From: a virus
Strand: one strand, 5' to 3'
Virus record (IMG/VR): IMGVR_UViG_3300037342_000011
Location: 1 to 64,000 of that record
Length of the DNA stretch: 64,000 nt
Positions within the stretch are counted from its first letter, which is position 1. Each line of letters begins with the position of its first letter. The notes under the pieces are model-generated. The model made no database searches and was not told where the DNA came from. It saw only the letters and a list, made by a program, of their open reading frames with translations. Shown piece by piece: positions 16,841 to 25,795 of this stretch. The translations under genes and the position numbers were made by a program.

Positions 16841-18531
16841 TCCGCCGCCTCTCTAAATTCTGCTTCAGGATTGCCACCCAAGCCGCCACCTTGACCGAAG
16901 CCGATGCCCTTCGGCATCTCCGGCTCGGGTTGCTCGGGCATTACAGTCAAGTCGAGCGATGCGTGGGGGCTGTCTTCATCCATCGCCACGCGCTCACGAA
17001 CCTCGTCGGGGCCTAGCGCACCTATTTCAACCAGCACCGCGTCGGTGTCGGCGTCGATCTTGCGCACCTCCGCCTCGCCCTTTTCGTCAAGCGACCACAA
17101 ATTGACCCAATCGTAACTCAAATCTTCGTCCACCGCGCCCCAAAGGTTGATCTGGGCAAAGGCAAATATGCGGTCGAGATTCGGCCCGAGAACTTTAGGC
17201 TGCGTGGCGTGGATGCTGTCGTAGTAGGTGCGGATGGAGCCTTCCGACGAAGCGTTCAACCCGTGAGCGTCGATGCCTAGCAACTTGACGGTCGGTGTCT
17301 TAGCCACGCTGCACATCTGCTCTTGAGACTGGGCTTGCAGCGCATCGAGACCGGCCAGTGACGCTGATACGTTTTTGAATTCTTCGGTTTCTTTATCTGT
17401 GAGAAAGAGACCTTTATTGTCTCTCATATTATTAAAGACTTCAATTCTTCGAAATAATCCGTCACCGCCAGGCGTTAATGTCTCAGCAAGATTTGAACTA
17501 AGCTGCCAAACTGTAAACGAGTGAACTAAGTCTGAAACAGATTGGCGAGTGCGAAGCCAATTTGAAACATACGGTTTTGCCATCTGGCTCATTGACAAGC
17601 CGCCGAACGAGTACGCGGGCTTGAGCATGTCGGGTACTTTGCGCCCGATAAATGTCAAGAACCGGCTTGCGTGGACTTCCTTGCCCATGGCGAACCAGCG
17701 CTGCGGATTATACCAATCGGGTGCAAGGGGATCGTTTGATCCATACGCCGCAGGATAACTCCAGACGGCCTCGACAGCCTGTATTCTTTTAAGGCTGCCC
17801 TTCTTAACCTTGGCCAGCGTAATCTCGTTGGTCGGTGACCCATCGCCGACCGGGGTAAGCAGCTCATCCGGGTCGTCCAACGAATCGTCGAAATCCAGAA
17901 ACAGATGTGAACGCCCCATGTAGCCATCGTATTCAACCGAATGGCAAAGCAACTCCATTACATTGAGCCGTTTGAACTCCGCTTCGAGTTCTTGAATACG
18001 CTCAGCCTTGTTTCCTTTCGAACCCTTGGCCTTTATTTTAATTCCTTTACGCGTCATTTCCGTAGCGCCAGTCTCGGAAATGACTCGATATTCCGGTCGC
18101 TGCGCAAGTTCAGCGAGGTAGGGATATCCTAAAAAAGCCTGTCCTTCAGCAAAGGCACCATATGCGCCGTAACCCCCGTAACCGCCATTTGCCAGCCAAC
18201 CGCCCGCAAATACAATTTGTTGATCGAGCGCGATTGCGGCAGCCTTGGCCGAACGCTTGATATTTTCATCGTTGGCTAACGTATAATCTTTGCGACTTTC
18301 TGGGATAACGCCAGGCATGGGCTGGGCTGCCTGATAGATACGTTCCGACAAATCTCGAATACGCGCCCTTGATTGTCGCGAGAGAGCCAAGACGTCGTCG
18401 GAAATGTTTAAGGTCTTTTTGGTTGCAGTTTCCGACGCCTTCTTGGGTGCAGACACGCTGCGTTTAACTTTGCTACGCTTTAACCGCGCTTCAAGTTCCT
18501 TGACCCGCTTTTTTAATTTATTGCGTTTCAA
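16837..18531 (-). CDS. Portal protein (DUF1073 type)
   Basis: 564 aa. Key features are NGGYGGYGAYGAFAEGQAFL, LAQRPEYRVISETGATEMTR, VEAVWSYPAAYGSNDPLAPD and FGGLSMSQMAKPYVSNW, as in DUF1073-type portals. A Lys-rich coiled coil covers residues 1-30. The first in-frame start is a TTG lying inside the end of the upstream GIY-YIG gene, so the native N-terminus may have been altered by that insertion. Between TerL/HEG and MuF genes, as expected for the DNA-entry dodecamer. Confidence 0.88.
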   Translation of the reverse strand: MKRNKLKKRVKELEARLKRSKVKRSVSAPKKASETATKKTLNISDDVLALSRQSRARIRDLSERIYQAAQPMPGVIPESRKDYTLANDENIKRSAKAAAIALDQQIVFAGGWLANGGYGGYGAYGAFAEGQAFLGYPYLAELAQRPEYRVISETGATEMTRKGIKIKAKGSKGNKAERIQELEAEFKRLNVMELLCHSVEYDGYMGRSHLFLDFDDSLDDPDELLTPVGDGSPTNEITLAKVKKGSLKRIQAVEAVWSYPAAYGSNDPLAPDWYNPQRWFAMGKEVHASRFLTFIGRKVPDMLKPAYSFGGLSMSQMAKPYVSNWLRTRQSVSDLVHSFTVWQLSSNLAETLTPGGDGLFRRIEVFNNMRDNKGLFLTDKETEEFKNVSASLAGLDALQAQSQEQMCSVAKTPTVKLLGIDAHGLNASSEGSIRTYYDSIHATQPKVLGPNLDRIFAFAQINLWGAVDEDLSYDWVNLWSLDEKGEAEVRKIDADTDAVLVEIGALGPDEVRERVAMDEDSPHASLDLTVMPEQPEPEMPKGIGFGQGGGLGGNPEAEFREAAE

Positions 18532-19195
18532 GGTGTTTCGCTTTCATTCGTCTAATTACCCACGCGGCTCGCAATTTAGCTTTAGTTTCTTCTGACGCTA
18601 TTCTAATCGGCATTGTACCCAAACGACGTTTTTCCGCCCACACTTCTTTATAAATGTTACTTATTCTAAATTTTTCTTCTAATGATCTTTCTGGTCTATC
18701 CTTTGCCGCCTTTGTTATCGATGCGTTTCGTGAGGCTACGTGTTCGGGGGATTGTTTTGTGCCTTTTTTAGATTTTCCTATATTAGCACACGTTTCAGCA
18801 GTTCTCTTTTGCCCCGTATTAGATTTGCTTAAAGCCGCTTTCCATTCTGGGGTTCTTATCGCGCGACTTGATATTTTTCCAAGTTTGTTTCGTGTTTCCT
18901 GTGAATGAGTAAATCCGCTGTTATTTTCAGCAACCGTCATAATGTTATAAATCGGCTTAAGAACACCAATTGCCATCGCTTCGTACATCAGCACACAATC
19001 TTCGGAACAAACCAACAATTTTGAAAAAATAAATTGTCCTTTGTATTTTTTCCAAGCGTTCTGAAGCTTGGGATTAGAATGAATACCCTTGTTTAAATGA
19101 TACCGATGTCTTTTCCATCGCGTATTAAAATTGTACGCGCTCCCAACGTACCGTCCACCAGACGGCGTCGTAATTGTGTAAACACCGCAATTCAT
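18518..19195 (-). CDS. GIY-YIG homing-type endonuclease with NUMOD3 motifs
   Basis: 225 aa. Start ATG 19195 overlaps the TerL stop (ATGA). N-terminal catalytic core is GVYTITTPSGGRYVGSAYNF with the downstream R-x-H and Asn (KRHRYHLNKGIHSNPKLQNAW). Residues about 100-180 contain NUMOD3-type repeats (HSQETRNKLGKISS, SPEHVASRNASITK). Inserted exactly between terminase and portal genes. AT-rich against its GC-richer neighbours. Confidence 0.9.
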   Translation of the reverse strand: MNCGVYTITTPSGGRYVGSAYNFNTRWKRHRYHLNKGIHSNPKLQNAWKKYKGQFIFSKLLVCSEDCVLMYEAMAIGVLKPIYNIMTVAENNSGFTHSQETRNKLGKISSRAIRTPEWKAALSKSNTGQKRTAETCANIGKSKKGTKQSPEHVASRNASITKAAKDRPERSLEEKFRISNIYKEVWAEKRRLGTMPIRIASEETKAKLRAAWVIRRMKAKHLETQ

Positions 19196-20508
19196 CGTTG
19201 TGCCGACCACCGCATAACTTCGTCAGAAAACACCAAAGGCTTCCGAGCGTGCGAACTGTGCATCACAGCTAAAGCTAACGAACACACGCAATCGTCGTGG
19301 AAGCCTTCAGGGGCCGAGTATCTCACGCCAGTCCTCGTGTATTCATATTCAAAGTCCTCAAGCTCGCTTCGAATAACCCCGTCAGGGAACTTGATCGTCG
19401 ATTGCTGGATAGCGACCGCCAGGCCTTCCATCAGCTTCTGCTTGGACGGGGAGGAGAAGTTGTACCCCTCGAACTTTGACCCAAGGTTCTTTTGTAGCAT
19501 CTCCAATATCGGGTCGCCGACGCCCGTGCTGTCCACTAACGCAGCGACCCGACCTGTCGTGGTCGCTATTCTGTTCATCGTCGCGTCCCAAGGCAGCTGG
19601 AACCGCTCGTGCCTGCACACCCGGCCCGCGTCGTCGAGCGCGGTGCCAACCGTCCAGTCAACGTGCTTGGCGAGGTCCCACCCCCAAACCCTCGGAGCGG
19701 CGCTTGACATCGGCGCGATACACTGAGCGATCGCCTTAAGCCCGAACGGGTTGCCACCGTCGTCGCTGGGTTCGGCGAGATACAGTTCGCGAAACACCTG
19801 CTCAGGCAAATCGCGTTTAGCTTCTTGAATCTCGGCGTCAGCGAGCACTCCAGCGGCAACCGCATCGCTCGCCAATATCTTGAAATACGCCATACCCGCT
19901 TCGCCGTGTTCGGCCTTGCGAGCGAGAGCGTAAAACCAATTCTTGCGGCCTTTGACGTTTCCGATAAAACGACAAGGTCCGCGCGTAGCGGTAAGTGTAG
20001 AACGTATAGCGTGCCAGCTTTCCTCACGCATACGAGAGGCTTCGTCGATCACGGCGGCATAAACGTCTTCGCCGTAAAGATTGTCCGGCTTCTCGGCGGA
20101 CTTGAACCAAATGATCGCGCCGCTAACGACGACCTTTAATATCAGGTCACCTTCATTTGCGTCAAACGTACCAACGGGGTACGCGCGCTTCATACGGGTG
20201 AAAGCTATTTCGGCTTGTTTGTAGACCGGGGCAACCCACCAAAAGTTATTGCCGTCTTTCGCAAACAACGCTTGTTCGAACAACCAAGCAATACACCCAA
20301 CCGTCTTGCCAGTTTTAGTAGCGGCCTCAATAAAAGAAAACCGAGCAATGGCCCCGGAAGAATCGCGCGGATAAAATATCGCGTGTTCTTGCTTTGGATA
20401 AAGCAAAGGCCGCGTGTAGTTTATATGGACGACCTCAGCATAGTCAGCTCTCGCTGCGCTGGAGGGTGACGACGTTTCCGTCGGTCCGGTATGTTCGTTC
20501 GGTGTCAT
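19192..20508 (-). CDS. Terminase large subunit
   Basis: 438 aa. Walker A is AATKTGKT (residues 62-69), Walker B VIDEAS (153-158). The nuclease acidic residues are D278 (GWDLAKHVDW), D326 (LVDSTGVGD) and D405/D406 (GFHDDC). ATP-driven DNA packaging motor that cuts concatemers. Its start overlaps the TerS gene by 65 nt. Confidence 0.93.
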   Translation of the reverse strand: MTPNEHTGPTETSSPSSAARADYAEVVHINYTRPLLYPKQEHAIFYPRDSSGAIARFSFIEAATKTGKTVGCIAWLFEQALFAKDGNNFWWVAPVYKQAEIAFTRMKRAYPVGTFDANEGDLILKVVVSGAIIWFKSAEKPDNLYGEDVYAAVIDEASRMREESWHAIRSTLTATRGPCRFIGNVKGRKNWFYALARKAEHGEAGMAYFKILASDAVAAGVLADAEIQEAKRDLPEQVFRELYLAEPSDDGGNPFGLKAIAQCIAPMSSAAPRVWGWDLAKHVDWTVGTALDDAGRVCRHERFQLPWDATMNRIATTTGRVAALVDSTGVGDPILEMLQKNLGSKFEGYNFSSPSKQKLMEGLAVAIQQSTIKFPDGVIRSELEDFEYEYTRTGVRYSAPEGFHDDCVCSLALAVMHSSHARKPLVFSDEVMRWSAQR

Positions 20509-20941
20509 CAGCTGCCGGGGCCAAGGTCATTTTAATTTCAGTGTGGACAGAAGTTTTTTGAATGCTGATAGCTTGAAGTCGTGCGTTAGTGTACGGGGCC
20601 ATGTCAACACCGCAATTTTGAAGTCGATCTCGAACCGCAATATAAGTTGCGTGCGTTTTATTAAATTCCGCCAACGCTGCGGTCAGCTCATTAGATTTAT
20701 CGCCTGGGATTAATTTAATGCGGGCGAGCTGTTCATCAACCAGAGAGCCAAGTTCGTTTGCTTTGCCTTTCCAAAATACCGCATTGTCGAGCATAAGCGA
20801 CAAACCATCAAGCCCTTGCCGACAAAGTTCGTTTGCAAGACTACGCGTTAGTTTTGTAGCGGCACCCGGCTTGCGGCCTTGGCCACGCTTCCCTGGCGGG
20901 CGCGGACTCGGAACGAGTTGGTTTGGCAAATCATCTGGCAT
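20444..20941 (-). CDS. Terminase small subunit, putative
   Basis: 165 aa. Begins with a proline-rich tail and GKRGQGRKPGAATKLTRSLA, followed by helices and a central coiled coil. The GRKPGA start and the position directly before TerL fit a small terminase that binds the packaging site. No unequivocal domain match is visible by eye. Confidence 0.72.
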   Translation of the reverse strand: MPDDLPNQLVPSPRPPGKRGQGRKPGAATKLTRSLANELCRQGLDGLSLMLDNAVFWKGKANELGSLVDEQLARIKLIPGDKSNELTAALAEFNKTHATYIAVRDRLQNCGVDMAPYTNARLQAISIQKTSVHTEIKMTLAPAADDTERTYRTDGNVVTLQRSES

Positions 20942-21071
20942 TGATTAAATTCAGCCTAACTCCTTAGGTTTGCTTACCCACGCTTCGCCAACGGCCCCGT
21001 TTTGCGGGAGCTACACGAGGTCTTAGCTATTAGGGCCTAAGCCTCCAATGCCTCGCCACGACCGGCGAATA
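20942..21071. promoter_or_regulatory. Gap before the late operon with small inverted repeats
   Basis: 130 nt between the NusG-like gene and TerS. It carries CCTAAGGAGTTAGG, which holds the AAGGAG ribosome-binding site of TerS within a 5-bp inverted repeat, and TTAGGCCCTAA further upstream. No gene is seen. Possible target for antitermination or a late promoter, unproven. Confidence 0.35.
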
Positions 21072-21659
21072 TCAACCAGCCAACAAATCCGCAACAGCTA
21101 CGTTTACTTTGCCTAACGTGCGCAGCGAAACAACCGCGCGCTCGTTTTTCAAAACCTCTTCCACCAAACCCGAAAAGCCATAAAACTGGCCAGACGCGAT
21201 CCTCACGCCTTCGCCGGCCACAAACTTCGGCTTCGGCGGCGGGGTAAAAACCCCGTCCGCGTCGCAGCGCGATTTGATTTCTTGAATTGTGGTATGGGGA
21301 ATAGTGGAAACTTTTTCGTCGTTTTGGATAAGACAGTGAATGTGAGTGGTATTTGAAATGCGATTAATTATTTCATTCATCTCAAACCAAGCGTGGGCAA
21401 GCAGAACAAAAATATAATTTGGAAAAAGCGGATCTAGCCGCGCAACGCGCTTACCGCGATGTCTAACGCGGCGTTTGATCCTGGGAAAGAAAAACTCAAA
21501 ACCATCATCCCGCAAACCCTTGGCCGCGCGCAATTCACCCTGCGGCGATGTGACAGCAACAGCCCAGTTAGATTGGGTTGATGGCAAGCTTGTGGCCCTC
21601 AGTTGGGTACTAATTCGACCGTAGCTTTTGCAACTACGGCAATTTGCGGGAACTTGCAA
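21072..21659 (-). CDS. NusG/RfaH-like transcription antiterminator
   Basis: Frame of 195 aa from a TTG at 21659; the true start may be internal. The NusG N-terminal domain starts at SNWAVAVTSPQGELRAAKGL and contains RRVRHRGKRVARLDPLFPNYIFV. A C-terminal KOW segment reads FVAGEGVRIASGQFYGFSGLVEEV. NusG paralogues tether RNA polymerase and suppress pausing. It lies immediately upstream of the terminase and head genes, so control of the long late transcript is a reasonable inference. Confidence 0.85.
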   Translation of the reverse strand: MQVPANCRSCKSYGRISTQLRATSLPSTQSNWAVAVTSPQGELRAAKGLRDDGFEFFFPRIKRRVRHRGKRVARLDPLFPNYIFVLLAHAWFEMNEIINRISNTTHIHCLIQNDEKVSTIPHTTIQEIKSRCDADGVFTPPPKPKFVAGEGVRIASGQFYGFSGLVEEVLKNERAVVSLRTLGKVNVAVADLLAG

Positions 21660-22109
21660 GCGGTATTTTGGGGGCCTACCGCTAGGGGTAGGGGGTACCG
21701 AAAAACCGGTCTAGGCAGTCTAGGAGTGTTTCTATATACACAAAAGGTAAAATGGTTGTTACCTAAACCGCTAGACCGTTATATTAGTATATATATTATA
21801 TAATAGAAACACAGACTTACGCCGAATTTTAAGGCAAAAACGGTCTAGGAGTCGCCAGTCCTAGACCGACCGATTTTTACTAGACCGAGCCCTAAAATCC
21901 GAAAAAAGGCAAAAATTTGGGCCACGCTAGGCACTTTTCGACGGTCTAGGGTTGACCGACTCCTATTTGGCATTTTAGCAGCATTACTATATATAGGGGG
22001 GTAGGGTGCTGTTGGTTTTTCAAAAAGGATCGTCGTTTGTTTATAATTATTCCAAAAGGCGACCTTGAAAATCAGATTGTTTGGCCACTTTGCCTGCCAT
22101 CTCATTGAC
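21660..22109. other. Candidate replication origin: iterons and AT-rich segment
   Basis: 450 nt without a gene. The 8-mer CGGTCTAG or its complement occurs at 21707, 21771, 21841, 21860, 21880 and 21942, plus a one-mismatch copy at 21716. The 21841/21860 pair forms a 9-bp inverted repeat. An almost pure A/T run (21778-21806) lies between them. Adjacent to the primase gene end. Repeats plus an unwinding-type AT block are the classic look of an iteron origin. Confidence 0.6.
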
Positions 22110-24392
22110 CTAACGCTTCGGCACCGAATACCAATAAGACGGCGTTCCACCGGCAGCCGGTGTTGTTTTTTCAATTTTTAAGGTGCCGCCCTCGGCCATT
22201 TGGGCAATCACATCGGCCAATTCGCGGGTCTTATATTTGTACTTCAAAGCCTGCAACACGTCCGCCCGCTTAACCCGCCCGGTGCCATTGCCACGCTTTT
22301 GTATAACCCTGCGCACGGCATTGGCCATGGCCTGGGTCTCGCTATCGGAAATATAGAGCCCAGCCGATTCAGCCAATGTATTGCTAGACCATTGGGCAAA
22401 ATCGCGCGCCCAAGTCATTACGTCGGCTTCAATGCAATCCGTGCCCAGCCCTATTGTGACAATGGTGGCCAGCCGTAAAGCGTTCTCAGCCGTGCGGGCT
22501 AGGAATGATTCTACCTCATCGTCCTTGTCGCCACGGTCTTGAAGTTCCTCTACAAAATCCCGGCGAATCTTTTCAGCGTCAGGGCTAATGTCTAATAGGT
22601 GAAACGCCGGTGAAACTACCGACATTTTATTAAATGAACCGCCCAGATGGTCGTAAATTTCCCGAAGCTGGTCTATGATTGGTTTGGGCACGTTGGTTGC
22701 GTCAAGAAGAGGGGGCTGCTCCTTGGGCCGCTTGGCGGTTTCAATAATTAGAAACCGGTTGAGCACACCGTTGATAATGTCCGCACCCTCCAAGCTTTCG
22801 TAGAACTCGCGAGGCGTTGACGCGCCATAAATTGACATGGCCGGGCTATGAACCAATACCGAGGGGCTTTGAGCCCATTCCGGCGTTGACATGGATGTAA
22901 ACGACGCGCCCCAAGCCGTGCGAAGCATGCCGGAAATTGCGCCTTCAAACCCCGATGCCCGTTTGGAATTGGTGCGCTTTAGGAAGCTGCCAAACTCGTC
23001 CATGGCGCAAACCGATAACGGCTCGCGCTTTAGAAAATTGATAACCGATGGCATTGATATAAATTGGCTTGGCCCTACGTGTTTCTGCATATTGGCAGCG
23101 GTCAAGATGGTAGATATTTGTGTAAGTGGATGGTTCTTGCCAGCGCCGGTAGGCGCGAGCGCAACCACGTAAAGGTGGGTACCGCAGCGGTTAGGACCGC
23201 CTAGGTGCCTACCGGCAGCCGTGCCTACAATAGTCAGAGCGGCACCGAGGGAAAGGGCGGGTTGTGGGTAAAGCGCAGTATCAGTAATCCATCGGGAAAT
23301 GAGACCAACAAGCCCCGGCGGATTTAGGAGGTTAGTGGGGAACTCCTTTAAGATCGGGAAAGGGGATACAAGCTCCGGTAATGACGGTTCTGGAAGTTCA
23401 ACGACGCTAGGTAAAGGACGCGCTAGGAGTTGTTCAGTTAATTGCTCCCCTAACACAATACGCTCAGGGGCGTAATTATCGCGCCAATTAGGATCGGCTT
23501 CTTGAGCAAGATAGAAAAGCGTACCAGCCCCAATTTTGGTAGGCGGCGACTTAAAATAATGTTGCCATCGTTCTTTAGTGCCACCATGATATTTATTCGA
23601 CTTACGCGCCCAAGTGTCAAAAGCTTCAAAGCCAGCTTCGCTACCGCCTGTCGCGCGCCAACAAGCCATTCCTATGTTATTATATTCTTTTTGTGTTTTC
23701 CCTGGTGGTTTTTGATCATGTATGTCGTCGTTTGGGATTGCGGCTAGAGCGGCAGCGACCATTGCAGGGTCGGCTTCCGCATCAACTTCAAATCCATTTA
23801 TATGTTTAGCTACTCTTTGTTGGGCAGCCAAATCGAATAACCAATCTGGTGCTTGTACTACCGGAAAAGAATTGAGCCACTTGTAGACGCCTTTGCCGGG
23901 GCGAACGGACGGAGGGGCTATAACCATGCCTCCTTCGCCAAGCACGTCTATGCCGGGGGCAACGAGAGATGTTGAGTTGTAGATTGTTTTACCTTCAGGC
24001 ATTTCCCAAAAGTAATGAATTGAACCTGACGGGCTTTCGCCTTGAAGGGTATCGGGCAAAGGTCCGTGTTCGGCTTCTAGCCGTCTTAGATTGGCAATGC
24101 CGTCTACTTTATGCCCCTCAAGCGTGTCCGCCTCACTAACCCATATTTTAGACCCAAGTCCGGTAGCAATACCAATGTTGGCGTTTGGGAATTGATTAAA
24201 GTAGTCCTTTATCTCTTTGGGGTCAGATGTAGAGCCCCAGCGATTGCCGTTGGTTTTGCCGCCCGACACGCACGACATTTTTTCGCCAGGGGGCGCAGGA
24301 AATACAAACCAACCCTTGCGCGCGTAGTCCAATGCTATTTCGAGCATAGATCGCTTTTGGGGTTTGTGCCAGGGACGCTTGTGATCGGTCAT
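22110..24392 (-). CDS. Primase-polymerase with DUF3987-type helicase domain
   Basis: 760 aa from ATG 24392 (TAATG overlap with the HNH fusion gene). N-terminal prim-pol domain, about residues 15-195: ALDYARKGWFVFPAPPGEK, an acidic E-x-D pair in VSEADTLEG, SPSGSIHYFW and GIDVLGEGGMVIAPPS. After a linker, a P-loop ATPase of DUF3987 type has Walker A APTGAGKN near 413-420. The C-terminus is a winged-helix-like segment. Combines primer synthesis with unwinding for phage replication; next to the putative origin. Confidence 0.88.
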   Translation of the reverse strand: MTDHKRPWHKPQKRSMLEIALDYARKGWFVFPAPPGEKMSCVSGGKTNGNRWGSTSDPKEIKDYFNQFPNANIGIATGLGSKIWVSEADTLEGHKVDGIANLRRLEAEHGPLPDTLQGESPSGSIHYFWEMPEGKTIYNSTSLVAPGIDVLGEGGMVIAPPSVRPGKGVYKWLNSFPVVQAPDWLFDLAAQQRVAKHINGFEVDAEADPAMVAAALAAIPNDDIHDQKPPGKTQKEYNNIGMACWRATGGSEAGFEAFDTWARKSNKYHGGTKERWQHYFKSPPTKIGAGTLFYLAQEADPNWRDNYAPERIVLGEQLTEQLLARPLPSVVELPEPSLPELVSPFPILKEFPTNLLNPPGLVGLISRWITDTALYPQPALSLGAALTIVGTAAGRHLGGPNRCGTHLYVVALAPTGAGKNHPLTQISTILTAANMQKHVGPSQFISMPSVINFLKREPLSVCAMDEFGSFLKRTNSKRASGFEGAISGMLRTAWGASFTSMSTPEWAQSPSVLVHSPAMSIYGASTPREFYESLEGADIINGVLNRFLIIETAKRPKEQPPLLDATNVPKPIIDQLREIYDHLGGSFNKMSVVSPAFHLLDISPDAEKIRRDFVEELQDRGDKDDEVESFLARTAENALRLATIVTIGLGTDCIEADVMTWARDFAQWSSNTLAESAGLYISDSETQAMANAVRRVIQKRGNGTGRVKRADVLQALKYKYKTRELADVIAQMAEGGTLKIEKTTPAAGGTPSYWYSVPKR

Positions 24393-25201
24393 TAAGGTGC
24401 ACCGCTTTGCTCTTTTTTGGTGCCATAAGTTTCTTCTACTTTTTGAAGAAATAGTTTCCAAGCATCTTTAGCCGATGGCGCAACAACACCACGTCCTGGT
24501 AACCATCTATCTTTAATTGGTAGGCATAAGCGATCTATAAAATAAAATTGTTTTTGTAGTTCTTCATTTTTAAAAGCAACAAACACTACTTTTTTATGAT
24601 AGACAAATGCTGCACTAATCTCTGCTACTGTACCGATAGTATTTTTGCTGTCTATCCAAGCAAATAAAACTTCGCTATTACTAACCTCTCTTAAACAGTT
24701 TGAAGGAAGTGCGGGATATGCGTCAAAGCCGTGCCCAAACATAATAGTTGGACCACCATATTTAAATTCAAAATTGTTATATTTGTCTATTTTGCGTCCG
24801 ATTATATTTACCTTATGATAGTCCCCAAAAATGTCTGGTGAAATTTGTTTTCTCCAGTCGTTCATTGAATATAAGTTTCCCTGAATTTGACTTTCAGATC
24901 TTTTGTTATCTTTAAAAATAGCGCCTGCCATATAAACGTGAAGCTTTACCAAGGCAGGATCAAAATGTGACTTACCGTGCGTAAAGCTATGGCACGCATC
25001 GCAAAGATGAATTAAATCTTCGAGCGGTTCGTTATAGAGCCTTACATAAGTTTTGTGATGGACCGCTTGACCTTCATTGACGTAGCATCGTTCGCAGGTA
25101 CCGCCGGAACGTTTGTGAACTGCTTCTTTTTTAAGACCCCATTCGCGAGAACAATAGTAGGCTTGACGCTTTTCGTTGGCGGCTGATCGTTGGGTGCTCA
25201 T
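24392..25201 (-). CDS. HNH nuclease fused to a nucleoside deoxyribosyltransferase-like domain
   Basis: 269 aa. Residues 1-85 are an HNH/zinc module (GTCERCYVNEGQAVHHKTYV, then LIHLCDACHSFTHG). Residues about 88-235 look like the nucleoside 2-deoxyribosyltransferase fold: KLHVYMAGAIF, the DWRKQI helix, FGHGFDAYPAL, then SNSEVLFAWIDSKNTIGTVA with the GT-x-x-E(I) motif and YHKKVVFVAF. That family cleaves N-glycosidic bonds of deoxynucleosides or binds nucleotide ligands. The fusion is unusual. AT-rich, and preceded by a structured leader shared with the 28496-29131 HNH gene. Confidence 0.75.
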   Translation of the reverse strand: MSTQRSAANEKRQAYYCSREWGLKKEAVHKRSGGTCERCYVNEGQAVHHKTYVRLYNEPLEDLIHLCDACHSFTHGKSHFDPALVKLHVYMAGAIFKDNKRSESQIQGNLYSMNDWRKQISPDIFGDYHKVNIIGRKIDKYNNFEFKYGGPTIMFGHGFDAYPALPSNCLREVSNSEVLFAWIDSKNTIGTVAEISAAFVYHKKVVFVAFKNEELQKQFYFIDRLCLPIKDRWLPGRGVVAPSAKDAWKLFLQKVEETYGTKKEQSGAP

Positions 25202-25311
25202 CTGATTTGCCCTCCACAGGCTGGTTATAGATAGCGAGCGTTGCTCGGGTAATCCCCTAGTGGAGATAGGGAAAACCTACGGGTATAAATACCCAAAAGG
25301 CTGTCCCCGGC
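25202..25311 (-). ncRNA. Structured leader of the HNH/deoxyribosyltransferase gene (copy B)
   Basis: Minus-strand RNA: stem P1 GCCGGG (25306-25311) with CCCGAGC (25243-25249, one bulge). Just inside is GACAG, then hairpin GGGTAT/ATACCC (25281-25294), then a TCCC/GGGA hairpin whose loop holds CTCCAC (25260-25265). CTCCAC is complementary to GTGGAG (25212-25217) at the ribosome-binding site. The same plan, with different paired bases, precedes the HNH gene at 28496-29131. Confidence 0.6.
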
Positions 25312-25363
25312 GACACGCGCGGGCGTAACCCTAGCTAGGGCTAAGGTAATAGGCTAGGGGTGG

Positions 25364-25537
25364 TTAGTCCGGTACGGGGGTTAGTTGGGTCATCGCTGGC
25401 CGTTCAAGGGTGGCAAACGCCCCCTGCAACCGCTCCCTTAGGATGGGGCTGTCGGTAACTTCGTTGGTGAGGTAGGCCACCACATGGCCGTCGAGCAGAA
25501 TTTGTTCGTTGTCGCGTAGGGTGAGGCGGGGCTGCAT
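25364..25537 (-). CDS. Hypothetical 57-aa protein
   Basis: ATG 25537 overlaps the upstream stop (TAATG). Sequence MQPRLTLRDNEQILLDGHVV then AYLTNEVTDSPILRERLQGA is compact and soluble, with alternating beta and helix. No family recognised. Belongs to the row of small early genes. Confidence 0.6.
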   Translation of the reverse strand: MQPRLTLRDNEQILLDGHVVAYLTNEVTDSPILRERLQGAFATLERPAMTQLTPVPD

Positions 25538-25773
25538 TAGAAACCCCCAGCAAAATGATAAACCACCAGCGCCACGGCCACGGCAATAAGCACGCCGACA
25601 AATATCCTGACGCCAGTAGGGGGCGATGGGGTTGTTATAGGGATATTGGCGAAAGCAGCGCGGCGGACCTCTTCGGAGGCAGGACGATGCGGGGCAAACG
25701 CGTTTGAATGGGCGGCTAGCGGCGCATGAACAGTAGTGCGTTTGGTAGCTTTGCGTTTCGGGGATTTGGTCAT
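25537..25773 (-). CDS. Small membrane protein (78 aa)
   Basis: Basic N-terminus (MTKSPKRKATKRTT) and a single C-terminal transmembrane helix (VRIFVGVLIAVAVALVVYHF). Inner-membrane tail-anchored topology is likely. Early phage genes often encode such peptides; no function can be assigned. Confidence 0.6.
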   Translation of the reverse strand: MTKSPKRKATKRTTVHAPLAAHSNAFAPHRPASEEVRRAAFANIPITTPSPPTGVRIFVGVLIAVAVALVVYHFAGGF

Positions 25774-25795
25774 GTTGGGTCCTTTTGGGTTTGAG

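Noticed and set aside
21845-22174. 109-aa minus-strand frame across the repeat region
   Set aside because: Composition is basic and erratic, it spans the iterons and overlaps the primase end; it is probably not coding.
25202-25320. Known riboswitch classes (cobalamin, c-di-GMP, SAM, fluoride) and small ribozymes for the leader
   Set aside because: Conserved core sequences of these, as I recall them, are absent; it is reported as an unassigned structured leader.
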